DNA of 64,000 bases from Hydractinia symbiolongicarpus (Eukaryota > Cnidaria > Hydrozoa > Anthoathecata > Hydractiniidae): positions 12,958,001-13,022,000 of the forward strand of contig NC_079879.1 in NCBI RefSeq assembly GCF_029227915.1, read 5' to 3'. The translations under genes were made by a program, and so were the position numbers. Shown here piece by piece: positions 49,376-63,045 of this stretch (the first letter of the stretch is position 1; every line of letters begins with the position of its first letter). The notes beneath the pieces are model-generated. The model searched no databases and was not told the DNA's origin. It was given only the letters and a program-made list of their open reading frames with translations.

Positions 49376-51191
49376 TTTGATTTTTTTATAGGGGAGTTGT
49401 TGTCGTGGGTAACGCGCATATAAAGTTACGTTTTTTTGCTTTGCTGTTCTATAATAATAAAAATTAAATAATATTGAAAAATTGTGCAAAATAAAAAAAA
49501 AAAAATTACTTTCGTTATCTGACATTCTAAAATAATTCTTTCGTGTCTTGGGTACAATTTAAGAGTGCTCTGATATATAACAACATTAGTAAAAAATCCT
49601 TAATTTATATGCGAAAATTTCACGAAATTGTGATCATAATTGAAGTTGTTTTTACATAAGATTTTTAATTTACTGAAAAATAGGCATGAAAGCAAAACAT
49701 TAAATACAATAAAACATACTTTCTTAATCCATAAAACATATCAACGCATTGGCGACATTTTTCTGCACTAAATTGTACTCTAACAATAATCCTTTTATTG
49801 ACAATACCTCAGTTTTGTAATTAATGATGAAAATAAATAACATTTAGATTGCAAATATATATGTCAAAAGATTTAAGACATAAATAATAATTTAGTAACA
49901 TATAGTTTGAATGGGATTTTTTGAACATAATCGTAGTTCCAAATCGTTCATAGGTATGATTTTAATCAATAATAACCGGTAAAACATAATTATTTTCTAG
50001 CTTCCAGCTGTCGTTGAAGATGTGTGCTAATTACAGCGCCACTTTGTGTTTCCAGGGAGACCACGCTTGTGAAGACGTGTCACTTTGGTATGTTTAATTA
50101 GTGATAGATAGGATCCTTCTTCGTTATGGTAACAAAACTGAAAATTCAATTTGGTAATGCAAACAATTTTGAGTTGTTATCAACGCGTTGTCTAGTGTTT
50201 TGTTACGCCCTAATTAAGCGAGTTTTCTTTGCAATAAATTTTATATAAAGTTTAAAATATTTCACAGGAAAACACATTTTTTTTTGATTACTTTTAAATA
50301 ATAGCAGTGAGCAATATTTTTAAATCTATTTCAGAAAACACAAATAAAAGTAAATTTTTACTCTGCAGCTCAAATTGATTGGTTTCTATTCCCCTTGTAA
50401 TGGTTTGAATGCTGTTTTCAAACTTTAACTACAATGACAACCTATGACGACGCATACCACAAAAACATTTGAAATAGTTTTTGTTGGTTCCAACATGAGG
50501 AATTTAAGGAAATGTGTATGCAGATTTAAACTGCTTCACTTATTTCAGCATGCACCAGTAGCAGCCAAAATATTTTGTTTTGTTAATTTTAGACTTACGA
50601 AAACAATTTAAAATCCTAATTTACTTGTAATGACGAACCACGTTCTGTTTTAGGGCGCATGCGTGGGCAAAAACCAATCATTTTCCGATTTGGTATTCAA
50701 TGCGAAATATAATAAGATTAATTTAGCTGTGGTCAATTCTACCCTTTTGATTATTGTTTCAAGAATTATATATTTTTCTGTAATTTGAATGACCAAGTGT
50801 CCTGGTAGCAATTTTATGTCCAAATAAATTAAAATTATAGACATTATTTTATTTAAATTTTACTATTCATTTTGGATAACAAAACCAAGCATTCGTGAGA
50901 AAAAATCAGCCACTGAACAAATAACACAGGTTTTATCGACTTTATAAAGCTTAGACATTTTGTATGAATACGAAGTTGTAGTGTAGATTTTATTTTGTTT
51001 GGAGAAAAGTTTTGCATCACCTGAGATAAAGATAGTGAAGGAAATCCCTAATTCCAGAAGAAAACTAAAGTGAACCTATTATGTGACTTCCACGTAAAAC
51101 AGGTGTTTGTTTTCTCCTCAAAAATGCCTAAAAACTATGTCACATGACTTTGCGACCTAAGGAATTAAAATCAAAAACAAAATAGTTTAAA

Positions 51192-52928
51192 ATGGCAGAG
51201 CCAAGGTATGATCTCCTGTAAGACCACTCTTATGTTTTAAAAAAATTACTGAAATACAAAGCTGCATTTAGGCACTATTTTCAATTTTAATATGTACATA
51301 ACACAAATCATTTTTATTTGACAATCATAAGCATGGTATTCTGTACCCTAAGTTGGAGATGTCATGACCAGGAAATGTAGGAATTCAAGAAGATTTGGTT
51401 TATAAATTTGTAATTACTCGGTCAATGAAAATGAAATACAAGGTTGTCATGACAGAAACATATAATAAGAACAAGAACCACTTATAATTTCAATTTGGAA
51501 GTCTATAAAAATGAAGCATCACTGAGACTATACTGACGAAAATTTCCAATCCAATCTCAAGCATGCCTTGGAACATTTTTTTAAATTTTTTTGCTAAAAA
51601 TAACATTGAGAAATAAAATAGATATCTATACAAACAGTTCATTTAACCTTAAGTTTATTATAGTCTAGAATGTTTTAAATTCGTTATGAAATTGTTCTAA
51701 AGCAATAAAAGCTCTTAAGTGTTTCACATGGTTTTCAAGGTAAGGGACTAAATTCTCTGTTTGGGCTATTTTGGTCAATTTCCAACGTATTATATATTAG
51801 CTACCTAGCAAGAAAGTGAGGAGGGATTAGTGGATACAGACCCAGGTGTCGTGGTGCCTGGCTTTGTTTTTCTTTACATGTTCTTATTAATTTTAGTAGT
51901 AACAGAATAGACAACATCACAAGCAATGTCAAGCCTTAATAATGCACAAGAGAAGAAATAATGTTATTTTAAAAGTATATCGTAGTTTTTACTTTTTTCC
52001 ACAGTTTTTTAATTTCGATATTTTTTATCTTTATTGTTTAAATTTTTAAGGAGGTTCTACAAGATAGTAATTTACGTTTCTTAAATAAATTTTCTTTATT
52101 TTAGCAGCCTCAAAATATACTTACTCCTACTAAACTTTTTAAAGTTCAGTGGGAGTAAGTATTTTTTTTCTATATGTGGTTAAAAGGATAGGAAGGTTAC
52201 AATCCATAGGATGTTTTAAGATTTAGATGATCCAAAACAAATTAATAACAAAAAAAAGAGAAGCCATTTAAAACTTGTAAGTAAGCTTAGGCAGGAATGT
52301 TAACGACCTAGTGTTGGGTAAATGATTTTATAGCCATCTGTTTTGACAAACAGTACTCATATTTTACTTAATTTTTATGGAATTTTAGGCATATACTTTA
52401 GTTTTGTCTTGGCTCTACACTGCCTCTTATGCTTTTTTGGTGACCGTTTTAGTGATCTAGTACTTGAAGTAGGTAGTAAACTTTGACTAGCAAAAATAGC
52501 ACCTTAGTGTTACGATTATATTTGCATGGCGATTTTTTTTTGCACACTTTGTTTACAGTAATGCCTAACATTTTGATGCCTGGCAGTGCGTTGCCCTGTG
52601 GGACCAGTACTAATATATACCTAATGTGTTTTTTCAGTAAACTTAATCTTGCTCGTTAGTGAAAGAAGCAAAGGGTGACTTCTATGCTATATTTCTCTAA
52701 TTTTTTTGTTCTGCATACAATTCTAACTAACTCTTTTCTTCCTTTAAAGAAAAAAAGTAGACATAGCTTATATCCTGTATTCTACAGTAAAACAACCATC
52801 ACAACTTGTCAATTATCAGTCTGTCAATTGCCGAATGATTTGTTTACTTTCATAGCCATTCAACCATATCTAAATTTCACTTGTCGCCCAACCAATGTCT
52901 ACCATTATGAAAACAACGCGAATTGCAC
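51192..52928 (+). CDS. Possible start of a plus-strand gene (two exons, incomplete)
   Basis: A start in good context (TTTAAAATGGCAGAGCC) encodes MAEP and meets a GTATGA donor at 51206 in phase 2. The best next exon is 52788-52928. It has a good pyrimidine-containing acceptor (CTGTATTCTACAG), a frame that continues in the right phase, and a donor GTAATA. It encodes TTCQLSVCQLPND, FIAIQPYLNFTCRP and ENNANC, a five-cysteine segment with balanced composition unlike the AT noise around it. No family is recognised. Later exons are not certain; a candidate terminal exon after the strong acceptor at 62509 would also be in phase. The gene would diverge from the 325-aa gene with about 1.8 kb between starts. 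Confidence 0.35.
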
Positions 52929-53494
52929 GTAATATTTCATACACAAACGACCATGCTTAGCGAGTACAAATTACTACAATTTCAGGGTCAAAAAATCATT
53001 TCATTTAATTAGTGATATATGGAAAACTTCAAGGCTCTGGATAGTATTTTGTATTTTACATTTTATTGCAGTAAGAACCATTTATAAATGTTAAGTTCTA
53101 TTAAATATGTCGTTATGCTACGATTAAACTCCGAAGCCAGGGGTTATTAATTTTTGAACTATTTGAGGGTTGAAATGGAAACAGTGATAACATCCTCGGT
53201 ACAAAATGAACACACTGAGCTACGTAATAAAGATATTAAAGTAAGAGTTTTTCGAAGGGCGGTTTTTTAAGGGCGCCATTATTTACAAGACTTTTAAAAT
53301 TGCCTGTGCAAAAAGGCAAGAGAAAAGCTAACTACAGACTTGGGTAGTCTCAATTTTTAATTACTTTTTCCAATCATGTCTTAATTTTCGGGAAAGGAGC
53401 TTATAACAGGGGCGGTTGAAAAGGTGGTTGATAATTACTAAATTTATGAAGAGGTGTTTAGGAGAATAAAAAAGAGCTCTTGCCTTTTTTACAT

Positions 53495-53700
53495 CGAGTC
53501 CGGCGGTTAAGAAACCCCTGGTACAGGCTGGTAAGTTCTGTAATGCGATTGGTCGGACATATATAATTTATTTACGCGTCATAATATATGCAATGACTTG
53601 CTATAAAGATGGCGGATTTTCTAACAAGAACAATAAAATATGAAAGGCTCTTGACTATGAAAAAAAGATTGACCAAAAAAATGGTAAGCCAAACAGTAAA
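53495..53700. pseudogene. Second fragment of the 'GEFCNAIE' multi-copy family with its 3' repeat
   Basis: On the plus strand it reads KKPLVQAGKFCNAIG, near-identical to 31.81 kb (KKPLVQTGEFCNAIED). It then passes directly into the repeat shared with 34310-34440. The 2.4 kb that separates these parts at 31.85-34.31 kb is absent here. Confidence 0.55.
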
Positions 53701-53749
53701 GATGTAAAAGAAAGGTGTTACCAGACCGTAAACTTTACGTGTGAGTAAA

Positions 53750-53828
53750 AGCCTACCCAGGAGCCCACCCTGGAGCCCACACTGGAGCCCACCCAGGAGC
53801 CCACCCGGAAGCCCACCGGAAAGCCCAC
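53750..53828. repeat. Short GC-rich minisatellite (GGAGCCCACCC unit)
   Basis: Six to seven imperfect copies of (A/T)GGAGCCCACCC, about 13 bases each, isolated in AT-rich sequence. On the minus strand it mimics a Gly/Leu-rich peptide. Confidence 0.75.
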
Positions 53829-53829
53829 T

Positions 53830-56800
53830 CAAGGGTGATACATTTCCGCTTTGTAGCTACCACTTACGTTTTATGCTAAATGTTGACTTGCTTTTATAAG
53901 TGAGAAACCTGTTACAAAACATTGAAAAATTAAAGGTAAAAACAAAAAGGAACCAATTCTTAATTATAGTGGATTAAGGGTAAAGAAACGCCTTATCGAA
54001 AATTGTAACAAAAAACAAAAATAAATTTGAAAAATGTGGAAGCTTAAGAAAAAGCTTCTTACAAAGTATGTAAAATAACCCTAAATAATTTTGGGGTATT
54101 TTACTTCTACAAACACTATAAATGTCTTTTAAAATATGTTCACATTGATTAAGCATCACTAGATCAAATTTGTTTGACATTCATTTGTAAGCCACGTGTT
54201 TTATATTTATGGTAACTAAACGGAAAATAATCCTAAAAAACGTATCTTGCACTGCAACGTCACTATTATTTATATTAAAAATTAATTAGATCATTAAAAA
54301 GTTATTCTTGTCAATGTAATTTGTTATATGAGTTAACGATGATGAACATCTTTAACTCATATAATTGCTTCATTCAAGAAGTAAAATTTATACTCGGTGG
54401 TTTTTTAACGTCTCTTCATTTTTTGTCGAGTTTCAATTCCTGAAATAAAAAAAGGAAAAGAAAATGTTATTATGAACATCTTGTTTTAAAATCTCATTTA
54501 GCAAGCATCTCTAGTGCTTGTTGCTATAGTTACAGACTTCTGTTGCTTTCCTAGAGGTTAGAAAGACGAAAAAATGGTGTTAAGAAATGTTTCCATCGTT
54601 TTCAAAAAGTCAAGTCTTGAAGAAGAAAAACAAGGACTTCGCGGGCAATAAAGATTGTGAAAAAGTTCTATCGAAACCAGATGTAGCTACCTACTAAGTG
54701 TCATTTGCTAATTATTTCTCTTGGTAATCATTAGCCAACGCCTTGCGGAAAATTCGCTGTATCCTAGAATTAGCAATGATTCAATTGTCATGATCTAATT
54801 TTGTTATCTAAGAGTTTCTTATTCGAACTAATGAAATAAAAAGTAAAAAAATTATGATTGTGTAAGATCTATGAGCTTAAATGAATTCTTTCTGTATAAT
54901 TATTTTTTTTGTTCAACTCAGTGTTTGTGAGAATGAAACAAGCAATAGTTTGGAATGACTTTCCGCTACATCCTTTTAAACTCAATATTAAAATTACTTG
55001 TTTATTGATATAAACCGGAAATATTATGTCAATTTTTGTCTCCATTCAGTCAAAATACAGTTGTATTTTTGTATTAGATAATTTCCCTAAAATTTAGGAC
55101 ATAATTTTAGCTATACGTTTTAATTTTGCTTACCAGTTGATCTATTTTAAAAACATTTTTAGCACGATCGAGGCGGGAACTTGTAAACATATACAAACTC
55201 AATTTGATTCAAAGGCACCAAACAAGTATCAATTAGGCAATATAATAAAACAGATATGCCCATTCTCTAAGATTTATCCAATTTCGGTAAAACTGGCAAA
55301 ATCGTTCAAGCATTAATATCTTTTGTTTTAAACTTATTACTGTATCTGATTGGCTAAAGGTTTTTTAAAATAATCGAGGCAGGGAAATTGTAAACGTTTG
55401 TTTACAAACGCATTTTTTTATTTATGAAAACACAGATATTTAATTTAAAATGGCAACAAACAAAGGTCAATTGGTTATATAAAAAACAGATATAGCATTC
55501 TTATTCTTGTAAAATATTGAGATTCATCCACTTTTGGTAAAATGGTAATGATATTGTACATGATGTTGATAAAATTTCACACTTTACGGTGGATTCCACT
55601 GTACCCTACCACCTCAGACAAGGTTCTTGAAACAATAGAAGCGAATTAGGAAAGAACCCGTCCACTTAAGGTGTTTTACTGTATTATTAAATACCTGTAG
55701 TTTTTGCTAAATATCGTGTTTTTGGGAGGTGAGCCATCTTGCTTTCATGGGATATCAAACAAAGTCTTGTTTTTAACTCAAGTTTTTATTACTTTAAGAA
55801 CAATGCCAGGTGTAGTTTTAGTTAGCTAGGTAAATGAACATTCCAAATTTTGATATAGCTCAACAGCAATATACAAATTTATACAAAGAAGTGATTGGCA
55901 TACCTCTAAGTACAGAGACCCCATCACGACGTATTCACAATTGTCTCAAAATCATTTAAAAAACTTGTATATATTTGTTATATTTCGTAAAAACTATATA
56001 TACCATCCTACGATGGCACAAAAGCTTTTAACAACATGGAGACGTACCTTCCACAAGGAGTTTATTTAGGAAAATAACAAAGCTTTTTGTTTCTGTGGTG
56101 ACCTGGTCCAAACAAAAATCTTATGTAATTGTGTTGTGGGGCAATAGGGGTGTAGCTAACAATTCAAGAGTTAAAAGAACTTTTTTATTTTATAGTTCAC
56201 CTTCTAAATACTTTGGTTTGGTTTTAGTTTTTTCTCCATTTTTCATAGATACTATAATTTGGAATTGTTATTCCTTTCTAACAAATGTACTTTTTGTAAA
56301 TGTAAATTAGCATCACACCTCTCCATTTACCAGAAAGGCCAGTGTTTAAAAAATAACCTTTATCGGAGCCGTTAACCGTTTGTTAACCGTTATGTAGCGA
56401 ACGGATAGTGGTAGTAACATCAGATAGTATACCATGTGGACAAGGAGGCATTTATCTCATGGTCCATCTGACGCATTACTAAGCTTCCATCATTTGAACA
56501 AATTTTGCAAAGAGAGTTTCAAAGTGGGTTACCTAAAAATGTTGTTTATATAAATAAATTTTCTGAAGTAATACTCTTTCCACATATGTTGCTGGAAAAG
56601 TTGTCAAATTTAAGTTTGCTTGAATGGTTTTCAGGATTGAATAGCTTTCAGGATTGAATAGATACCATTACAGATATAAATGGAATGATTTAATCAAATT
56701 TTGATGCTCTCCAAAAAAGTCAGCTATCGGCTTAGAAAAAACATCCGAGAGCTATTTTAGATAACTTAGACAGAAATGTTTTTAATAAGCTGAGTCGTGT

Positions 56801-59800
56801 TAATCCCAGGTAGAGGTGATTAGGCCGGGACAAGGTGTGTGGAATCCAACACAAACTTGTTTCTTCTTTCTTTTATAACTCCCTGAATTATTATGACTGT
56901 GCAACATCTGGAAAAGAGGAGTCAAGGTTGATTTACAAAATAGGTTAAAGAATTTTTTTCGAGATTGAAAATAAGTGGAACTTTCACGATGTGGAACCTA
57001 ATGTTTCGGTCCCTTGAACTTCCTTAATAAATCAAAGCAAAAATACTTCGCTTAAGTGAGACGCCGGATTAGTGAGACTTTCGTTCAGTGGGATTCTTTT
57101 TTACGATTAAGTGGGACATGAAAAAGGCAAAAAAACGAATAAAAAATAAATCAACGAAATTCGAATGAGAAAAATCAAATAGAGAAGAAACAAAAACACA
57201 CTGCTGATTGAGTTAAAAATAAGCTTTTGTTGCTGTCTAAAAGCCACGGACTGCGAAGGGATATCAGAAGTTGGTAAAAAATGAAACTATTTTCAAAATT
57301 AATTACCAAAAAATGCAAGACATTGAATGAAGTTAAAAAAATCTTGGAAAGTGCGACATTTGAAGCCTTTTCTGAAAACTTCTAAGTTGGAGGGGAGGCT
57401 TAATTAAATAAAACATTCGCTAAGTGTGAAGAATCACACAGTTCCTATAGTGTTCCACTTAATGCCAGTACTATCGTACATGCTATCTAGAACCATGAAT
57501 TAAAATCATTAGAAAGTAATGTCCATATTTCACGTACGTATTTCAAGCATCGCGAACAGTTAATCTTCATTTACTGGAATGTAATGCTCATTAATTGCCG
57601 CTCTAGGGAGAAAAAAGTAGGAAAATAGACCCATTTTACGGGACAATTTACTTTATCATTATTTTACCGACGTACTAACCAGCTAGCCATTTGCGTGCTT
57701 CTTATCACGGCCATAGGAAAACGACCAAAGGACGAAATGCACGTTTGTTTTTGTCCGAAAACTTCATGTTTATCCACACGTCAAAAAAAAATTATTTCCT
57801 GACTCTATAAATGGAACAACAAATATATTTTATCACCGGGGTTTTTATCTTTTGTTTTATTTTAACTGAAAACATTGTCTTAGCTACTAACATAGCTCTG
57901 AGTTTGCGCAATTTCAATAACTAGTTTCCTAACAGTTTTTTCTTGAAAAATAACTTAATCTGTGCTACATATAAAAGTTGTAGTTCTTTACACTTCCTGG
58001 TTCCTTTTTTACATCCAGTCTGTTTTATACACCCCTAATCTAATGCTGTGGTACAAAAAAGAAATAAATAAATTATGATGCACTTTAAGTAATTTTTAGG
58101 CAATGAGCATGTACGACAGTCTAAATCCCGTCGATTCCCGTCAAGGTCTAGTGTTCAAAACAAAGTCCCAAAAATTTCTCGGGGTTTCACACCATGTCAG
58201 CGCACAAGTTGAGGGGCTAAATTTCTAGTTACATCATTGTTGACAATTCTTTGTTTGATAGCGTGTCTGAAATTTGAGACTCGCAACGCCCATGAAAAAA
58301 CCTTTGTAACGTAAGGAAAAACTTAATGGTATTTTTAATGGCTTCTCAATGGCTCTTTGTTGTATTTTTAAACACACGAATTAAACAGGCAAAATGTCTA
58401 ATCACCTTATTTTCATTCGTTTCATGCTGTTTCCGATGCCACTAAGGGCGGTTATGAGAATGTTACAAAAATAAGTTTTAGCGTATTGTTTCCAAAGATA
58501 ATACGCAGTGTTTGGTTTTCCTGTTTTCCCTAAATATCCTTGGGAATGTTGTAATGTTGTATTAACAATAACACTATTTATGTTGCGACGTGATCAAAAA
58601 AAGGCAGTTGGCAAGCTTCCTTTTTGCTTTTTAATTTGTCAAAAGTATAAAACAAAAGAAATAATAAAGAAGTGAATAATAAACATTTATTGGAGCCGGA
58701 GGATTTAGAAATAATAAATATATATTTATAAGGCTAATAAGGTTACAATAGCTTAGTCATTTTCTTTTTTTATCCCTTATGTATCTGTATTTTTTAGTCT
58801 AATAAAAATAGATTACATCTTTTAAATATTGGTTATTCTATTTTTCGCATCGGAAACACCTCCAATCCTAATGGCCCCCATAATCGTTTGCGTTCATATG
58901 CGAAAATAATATTCTTCGGGTGAAAATTACTTTGAGTTCAAAATTCCCTACAATGTAGTCACTGCTGTATTCCTTTGTCGATTTTAACTGACAACAATAC
59001 TCAGCCCCGTGGACCTGTGTTTTTTAAAACACACAACTATTATTTTCTATGGAACAAAAAGTTGACTAACAACGGTAATAACGCGGCAAGCGAAAGAATC
59101 AATTTCTCGTGTTTCGTGACAAAGATACATCAATCGGCTTCTGTATATAGTTTTCCTATAAAACGCATTTATAGCTAACTAACTTTTTTTTTATCCGTTG
59201 TGATATCTAGCTACTGTCATTTAAATATAGGTCATAGTTACGATTTAGGAAAACCACGGAAAGTTGAGATGGTTTAAGGTTGGCCAGCTTTAAGTATATT
59301 AATCCACTCGATATTTTAAATTTAACTAGCGTGTTGCTTTAGGGGGTGGGAGTTTGGTAGAGCTACATGGAATAGATACCTAGAGATATCACTTTAGATT
59401 AGCTTCAAAGATTTTCAAAGGTTTTTATTTAATAAGGAAGGAATTTGATATCATTGGAAATAGTAGTTTAATAGTATAATGGATTGATGTCTTATATATT
59501 AAGGCCATTCGTGCAGAATAGATTCGGAGCCTTATATCAGGAAGGGCTAAATCTACTCCTCTAAAGATCTTGGCAACCACTTAACCTAAGCAAATCAAAT
59601 TTTGCCCAATGTTAAAACAGCCCTTTTTGAAGTTGTTTTGTATATTTTATAAATTGAGAAGTTTTGTTATTGACCCTAAACAAAGGATTCAATATGGCGG
59701 GTGTTACAAAATCTTTGAAAAAGGAGCAGCCCAAAATTGGTCGAAGGATATATTTTTTTCTTTTTTAAAATACCTGTTTAAGCTAAAACTCCCTAGCAAA

Positions 59801-61170
59801 TTCAATGCTATAAAAATACGTTATTTTCGTTCAAAACCGTTCTTCAGCGAAATTAAACTTTATATAAATTCGATAAAAATTGAAATAATTACTTCATAAC
59901 ATTAACCCAAAAAGCATTTCCACTATTGTGATAGCTCCCGTTTTAAGGGACGTCTATTATAACCAGTTCATTTTGTTTTTCTGTTTAACAGCTACCAACT
60001 TTAATACATCATCTGAGGTGGTAAAAATAATTTTTTGCTGTTTTTTTTTTTACACTTTTGATCTTCATTTTTTTTTCTCATAAGATATATGATTTTTCTT
60101 TAAACAACCGACAGTAAAAACCAACCCACCTTATAAAATCATAGTACTCATGCAAAAAAGTCTAAAATTCCTGGAATTTAGTTTTTGACTGTGGCCACCC
60201 AACTATTTTACAATTACTAATGCTAATAATAGTAACAGTTATACAAAAAAAAATTAAAGGCATAATGCAAATGAACAAACACAAAAATTTTAGCAGGAAT
60301 TTTTGCACTATTGCTTCAGAATTTCTAAAAAATTAACATTTGCGCTCTAAAATTGGGTGAAATGTGTGTGAAAGAACTCCTAAAAGGGTGCCATAACCTA
60401 TATATAAATTTATATACTACCAGTACTATACAGTCCAGTAAGATGTGCATGTGGCTTACTAAAAACAATTCTCTGCTGCATAAATAAACATTTACATATC
60501 ATGCAGTAACTTTTAGCTAGCTAGTAACAGAGTGAAAAAAGCGAGATCCTCTATCATGTTAGCCCGCAGACAAGCTCCCTTCAACTTGGCTGGGCTATAT
60601 GTGGTTCTTTCTGGCTATTTAAAAAATAGTCACAATACTAACAGAATATTAAAGTGAGACCAGAATTATGTTCTTATAGCCCTTAATACCTGCTTTAAAT
60701 TCAGTAAATTAAAAACTTGAAGAGTAAGAGACCAATAAGACTCATCTCAAAAAGCTCAGTGGTCGAGAGTAAAGAATATACTAAACTTTGCTTTGTAATT
60801 TTGCTTGGAACTTAAGTTTTTGTTCTTTGTTAACGCATATGAATTTTTGTATCATTGTACTATCATTGATGTAAAATGTCTCTTCTCAGGTTTTATTTAA
60901 ATTAGTTTTCCCTACAAATTCTAGCTGTCTGTCTGTCAGTTGAATTAAACTGCTCAAACAACTGGGGTGATTTTTACACTCGTTTGAATTTTTAGACTAG
61001 TTTGCACTTTTTTAAGAATATGCTAAGAATATATGAGGATAAACTAAAAGTTAAGAATGTTCATTTTAAAACGAAAAAACACTATTCTAACAGGAAAAGA
61101 AGGAGTGTAATGAAGAAGATTAAAATTAAAAATGTTCAAATGGCATTGTAGTAATTGTCATTATTTATAA
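53830..61170. other. Long gene-free AT-rich region
   Basis: Two related segments at 55160-55260 and 55375-55500 share GAGGC(A)GGGAA...TTGTAAAC and AAAACAGATAT words. A decayed transposon end (CTTAAGTGAGACGCCGGATT) lies at 57052-57120. Open frames at 56095, 58975 and 59609 lack any recognisable domain. An ATGGCGGGTGTTAC start-like context at 59693 opens only a 24-codon frame. Confidence 0.4.
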
Positions 61171-61176
61171 CCTTAA

Positions 61177-62107
61177 CCCTATTTGGTATGGGCTTTTGTG
61201 ACCCTTGTAAGTATGGGGGGGGGATAAAGTGCCCCCTGGCTGTAACTTTAGTTCAGTTTGGTTTTAAGTGACAAAACTTGGGACAAAGAAACATCAATAT
61301 GTAGTGACTGAATTAGTGACAAAATATTTAGGTTGGCATGTCATCACAGGAAGTGATGACGTCATAATGAGACAATGGTTGAAGAAAATATGTTTTTATT
61401 GGAAATTCTTGTTTTTTATCTTTTTTAAAACTACTTACAGTACTAGTCATTAAAAAAGTAACACAAGAATGTAAGATATTATTAGGAACATTAACAGGTG
61501 GTACAAAGACAAAGGATTTCTCTAAGGAGAAAATGGAAATCGATCAGAATTCAAATCTTCAAGAATTTTTTTTGAAAAATCATGTTAAAGAACCTTAGTG
61601 TTAGCAGCTGTCATGGAATAAAACTTGGTATATCTATTAGCACTTACGTCAGTAGCTACCCAGGAAAGACAATTTGGATTGACATGGGACAAAATGACCT
61701 ATGACGTTATCATATGACAATGGAAATAGAGAGATAGGAAATTACTAACATTCTGTGCTATAAATTACCAATATTCCGGTCTGCAAATTACACAGCATGC
61801 ATATCAATATTGTATGATGACTTTTGGTCACTATCACATACATAATCCTATATTCATACAACTGGTTAGTTTAGAAAGCATTTATTTTTAGCAGTACAAT
61901 AAAAAAATTGATATGACCACCTGTCAAAAAGGACAAAGTGTCATTGACAGGACAATTTTTAGAAAATGTTTTTTTTATTTTTCGAAAGTCCAATAAAAGT
62001 TAGGAAAAGTCACCAAATTTCAGGTAATTTCATCCAGTATTTAAAAAGTTATTAGACTGAAAATTCCGCGGGCACTTCTGCCCCCCCCCCCCCCATATTA
62101 TATAGGG
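61177..62107. mobile_element. piggyBac-like non-autonomous element
   Basis: TTAA at 61173-61176 and 62108-62111 flank ends that begin CCCTATTTGGTATGG and, inverted, CCCTATATAATATGGGG. Both ends carry a poly-G/poly-C run and an AAGTGCCC block inside. TTAA target duplication with CCCT termini is the signature of piggyBac elements. At 931 bases and without a transposase frame it is a MITE. The open frame at 61268-61453 lies inside it and is not a gene. Confidence 0.7.
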
Positions 62108-62111
62108 TTAA

Positions 62112-62900
62112 AGCTTACCTCCCACTTACAAAAAAGTATTCAAAAATCAACTGAAAGTGTTGTACTAATTACGAAAACAATATTATTTCATACTTGTTTT
62201 GATTTGTTTGAGGATATTCGACGTTAAAGTTGCAAAATATTAGCTATGGAAAAGCTTTGTATCGGTTTCCATTTTCAACATTTGGTAACAAGTGTTCATC
62301 TTATATTAAAACTCGTTTTGGAAGAGTATTGACTCTTCCAAACGTCTGTTAATAACTCCACGCAGCTTGTTTTTTCTTACCTGTTTAGCAGGCTAAAAAA
62401 GATGCTTTCCAGTGTTTTTTCTATTATTCTTATTGTATAAAGGGATAGCACAAGCAGACATTTTATAATTATTCAACTTAGTTGTAATAATTTACTCTTC
62501 TCTTTTAGCTCCAAGTTTCGTTTACTGGGTTTTGCATCAATATCTTTAATGGGCTTTTTTTGCCATCCGGGAGATGACATCAAACTGGGTTAAATCCACA
62601 ACAAGGAAGTATGTTGTAAACACAAGAAAATGTGGTTTTATATTTGCTTTATTATTTTCAGTTTTAGTTAATAAATGTTAAATTACTAATTCTCAATATA
62701 GTATAAACAGAATATAATAAACTCTTTTTAAACAAAAGATTGCATTTAAGGAGTACACAATTTTACTTGTAGTTGAAGATTGGATGGTTTTGAAATGAAT
62801 TATTAACTAAAAATCTGATATCGTATTACTGCTGGGCATAAATAAAAAGTCCTGATAAATCTTCAGATAATAGTCCACGTTAAGGGATTGAAGAGGCCTG
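62112..62900. other. Gene-free stretch with one strong splice-acceptor-like site
   Basis: A pyrimidine tract ending CTCTTCTCTTTTAG at about 62508 precedes a 27-codon open stretch. It could be a terminal exon of the 51192 gene, but support is weak. Nothing else is seen. Confidence 0.3.
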
Positions 62901-62908
62901 CTCTGCGA

Positions 62909-63045
62909 CTGGTGGCCTTATGGTAGAGCGTTCTCCTCCAGTGCAAAAGGTATTGGGTTTCATATCCTGCTCGAGTCATGTCAGAGATTCTAAATGTCAT
63001 GTCAGAGATTCTAAATGTGAGTCTATCCTTTCTGCTTAGCGTTCA
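62909..63045 (+). mobile_element. tRNA-derived SINE
   Basis: TGGTGGCCTTATGGTAGAGCG (A-box-like) and GGGTTTCATATCC (B-box-like) are spaced as in a tRNA, with CTCCAGTGCAAAAGG between. A non-tRNA tail follows with GTCATGTCAGAGATTCTAAATG repeated twice in tandem (about 62976-63019). Confidence 0.6.

Noticed and set aside
53572-53832. Gly/Leu-rich open frame
   Set aside because: Its repetitive N-terminus is the minisatellite read on the minus strand.
59693-59767. ATGGCGGGTGTTACAAAATC start-like context with 24 codons
   Set aside because: No convincing donor site follows and the frame stops in a T-rich tract; not supportable as an exon.
61268-61453. 61-residue open frame
   Set aside because: It lies wholly inside the piggyBac-like MITE and has no domain.
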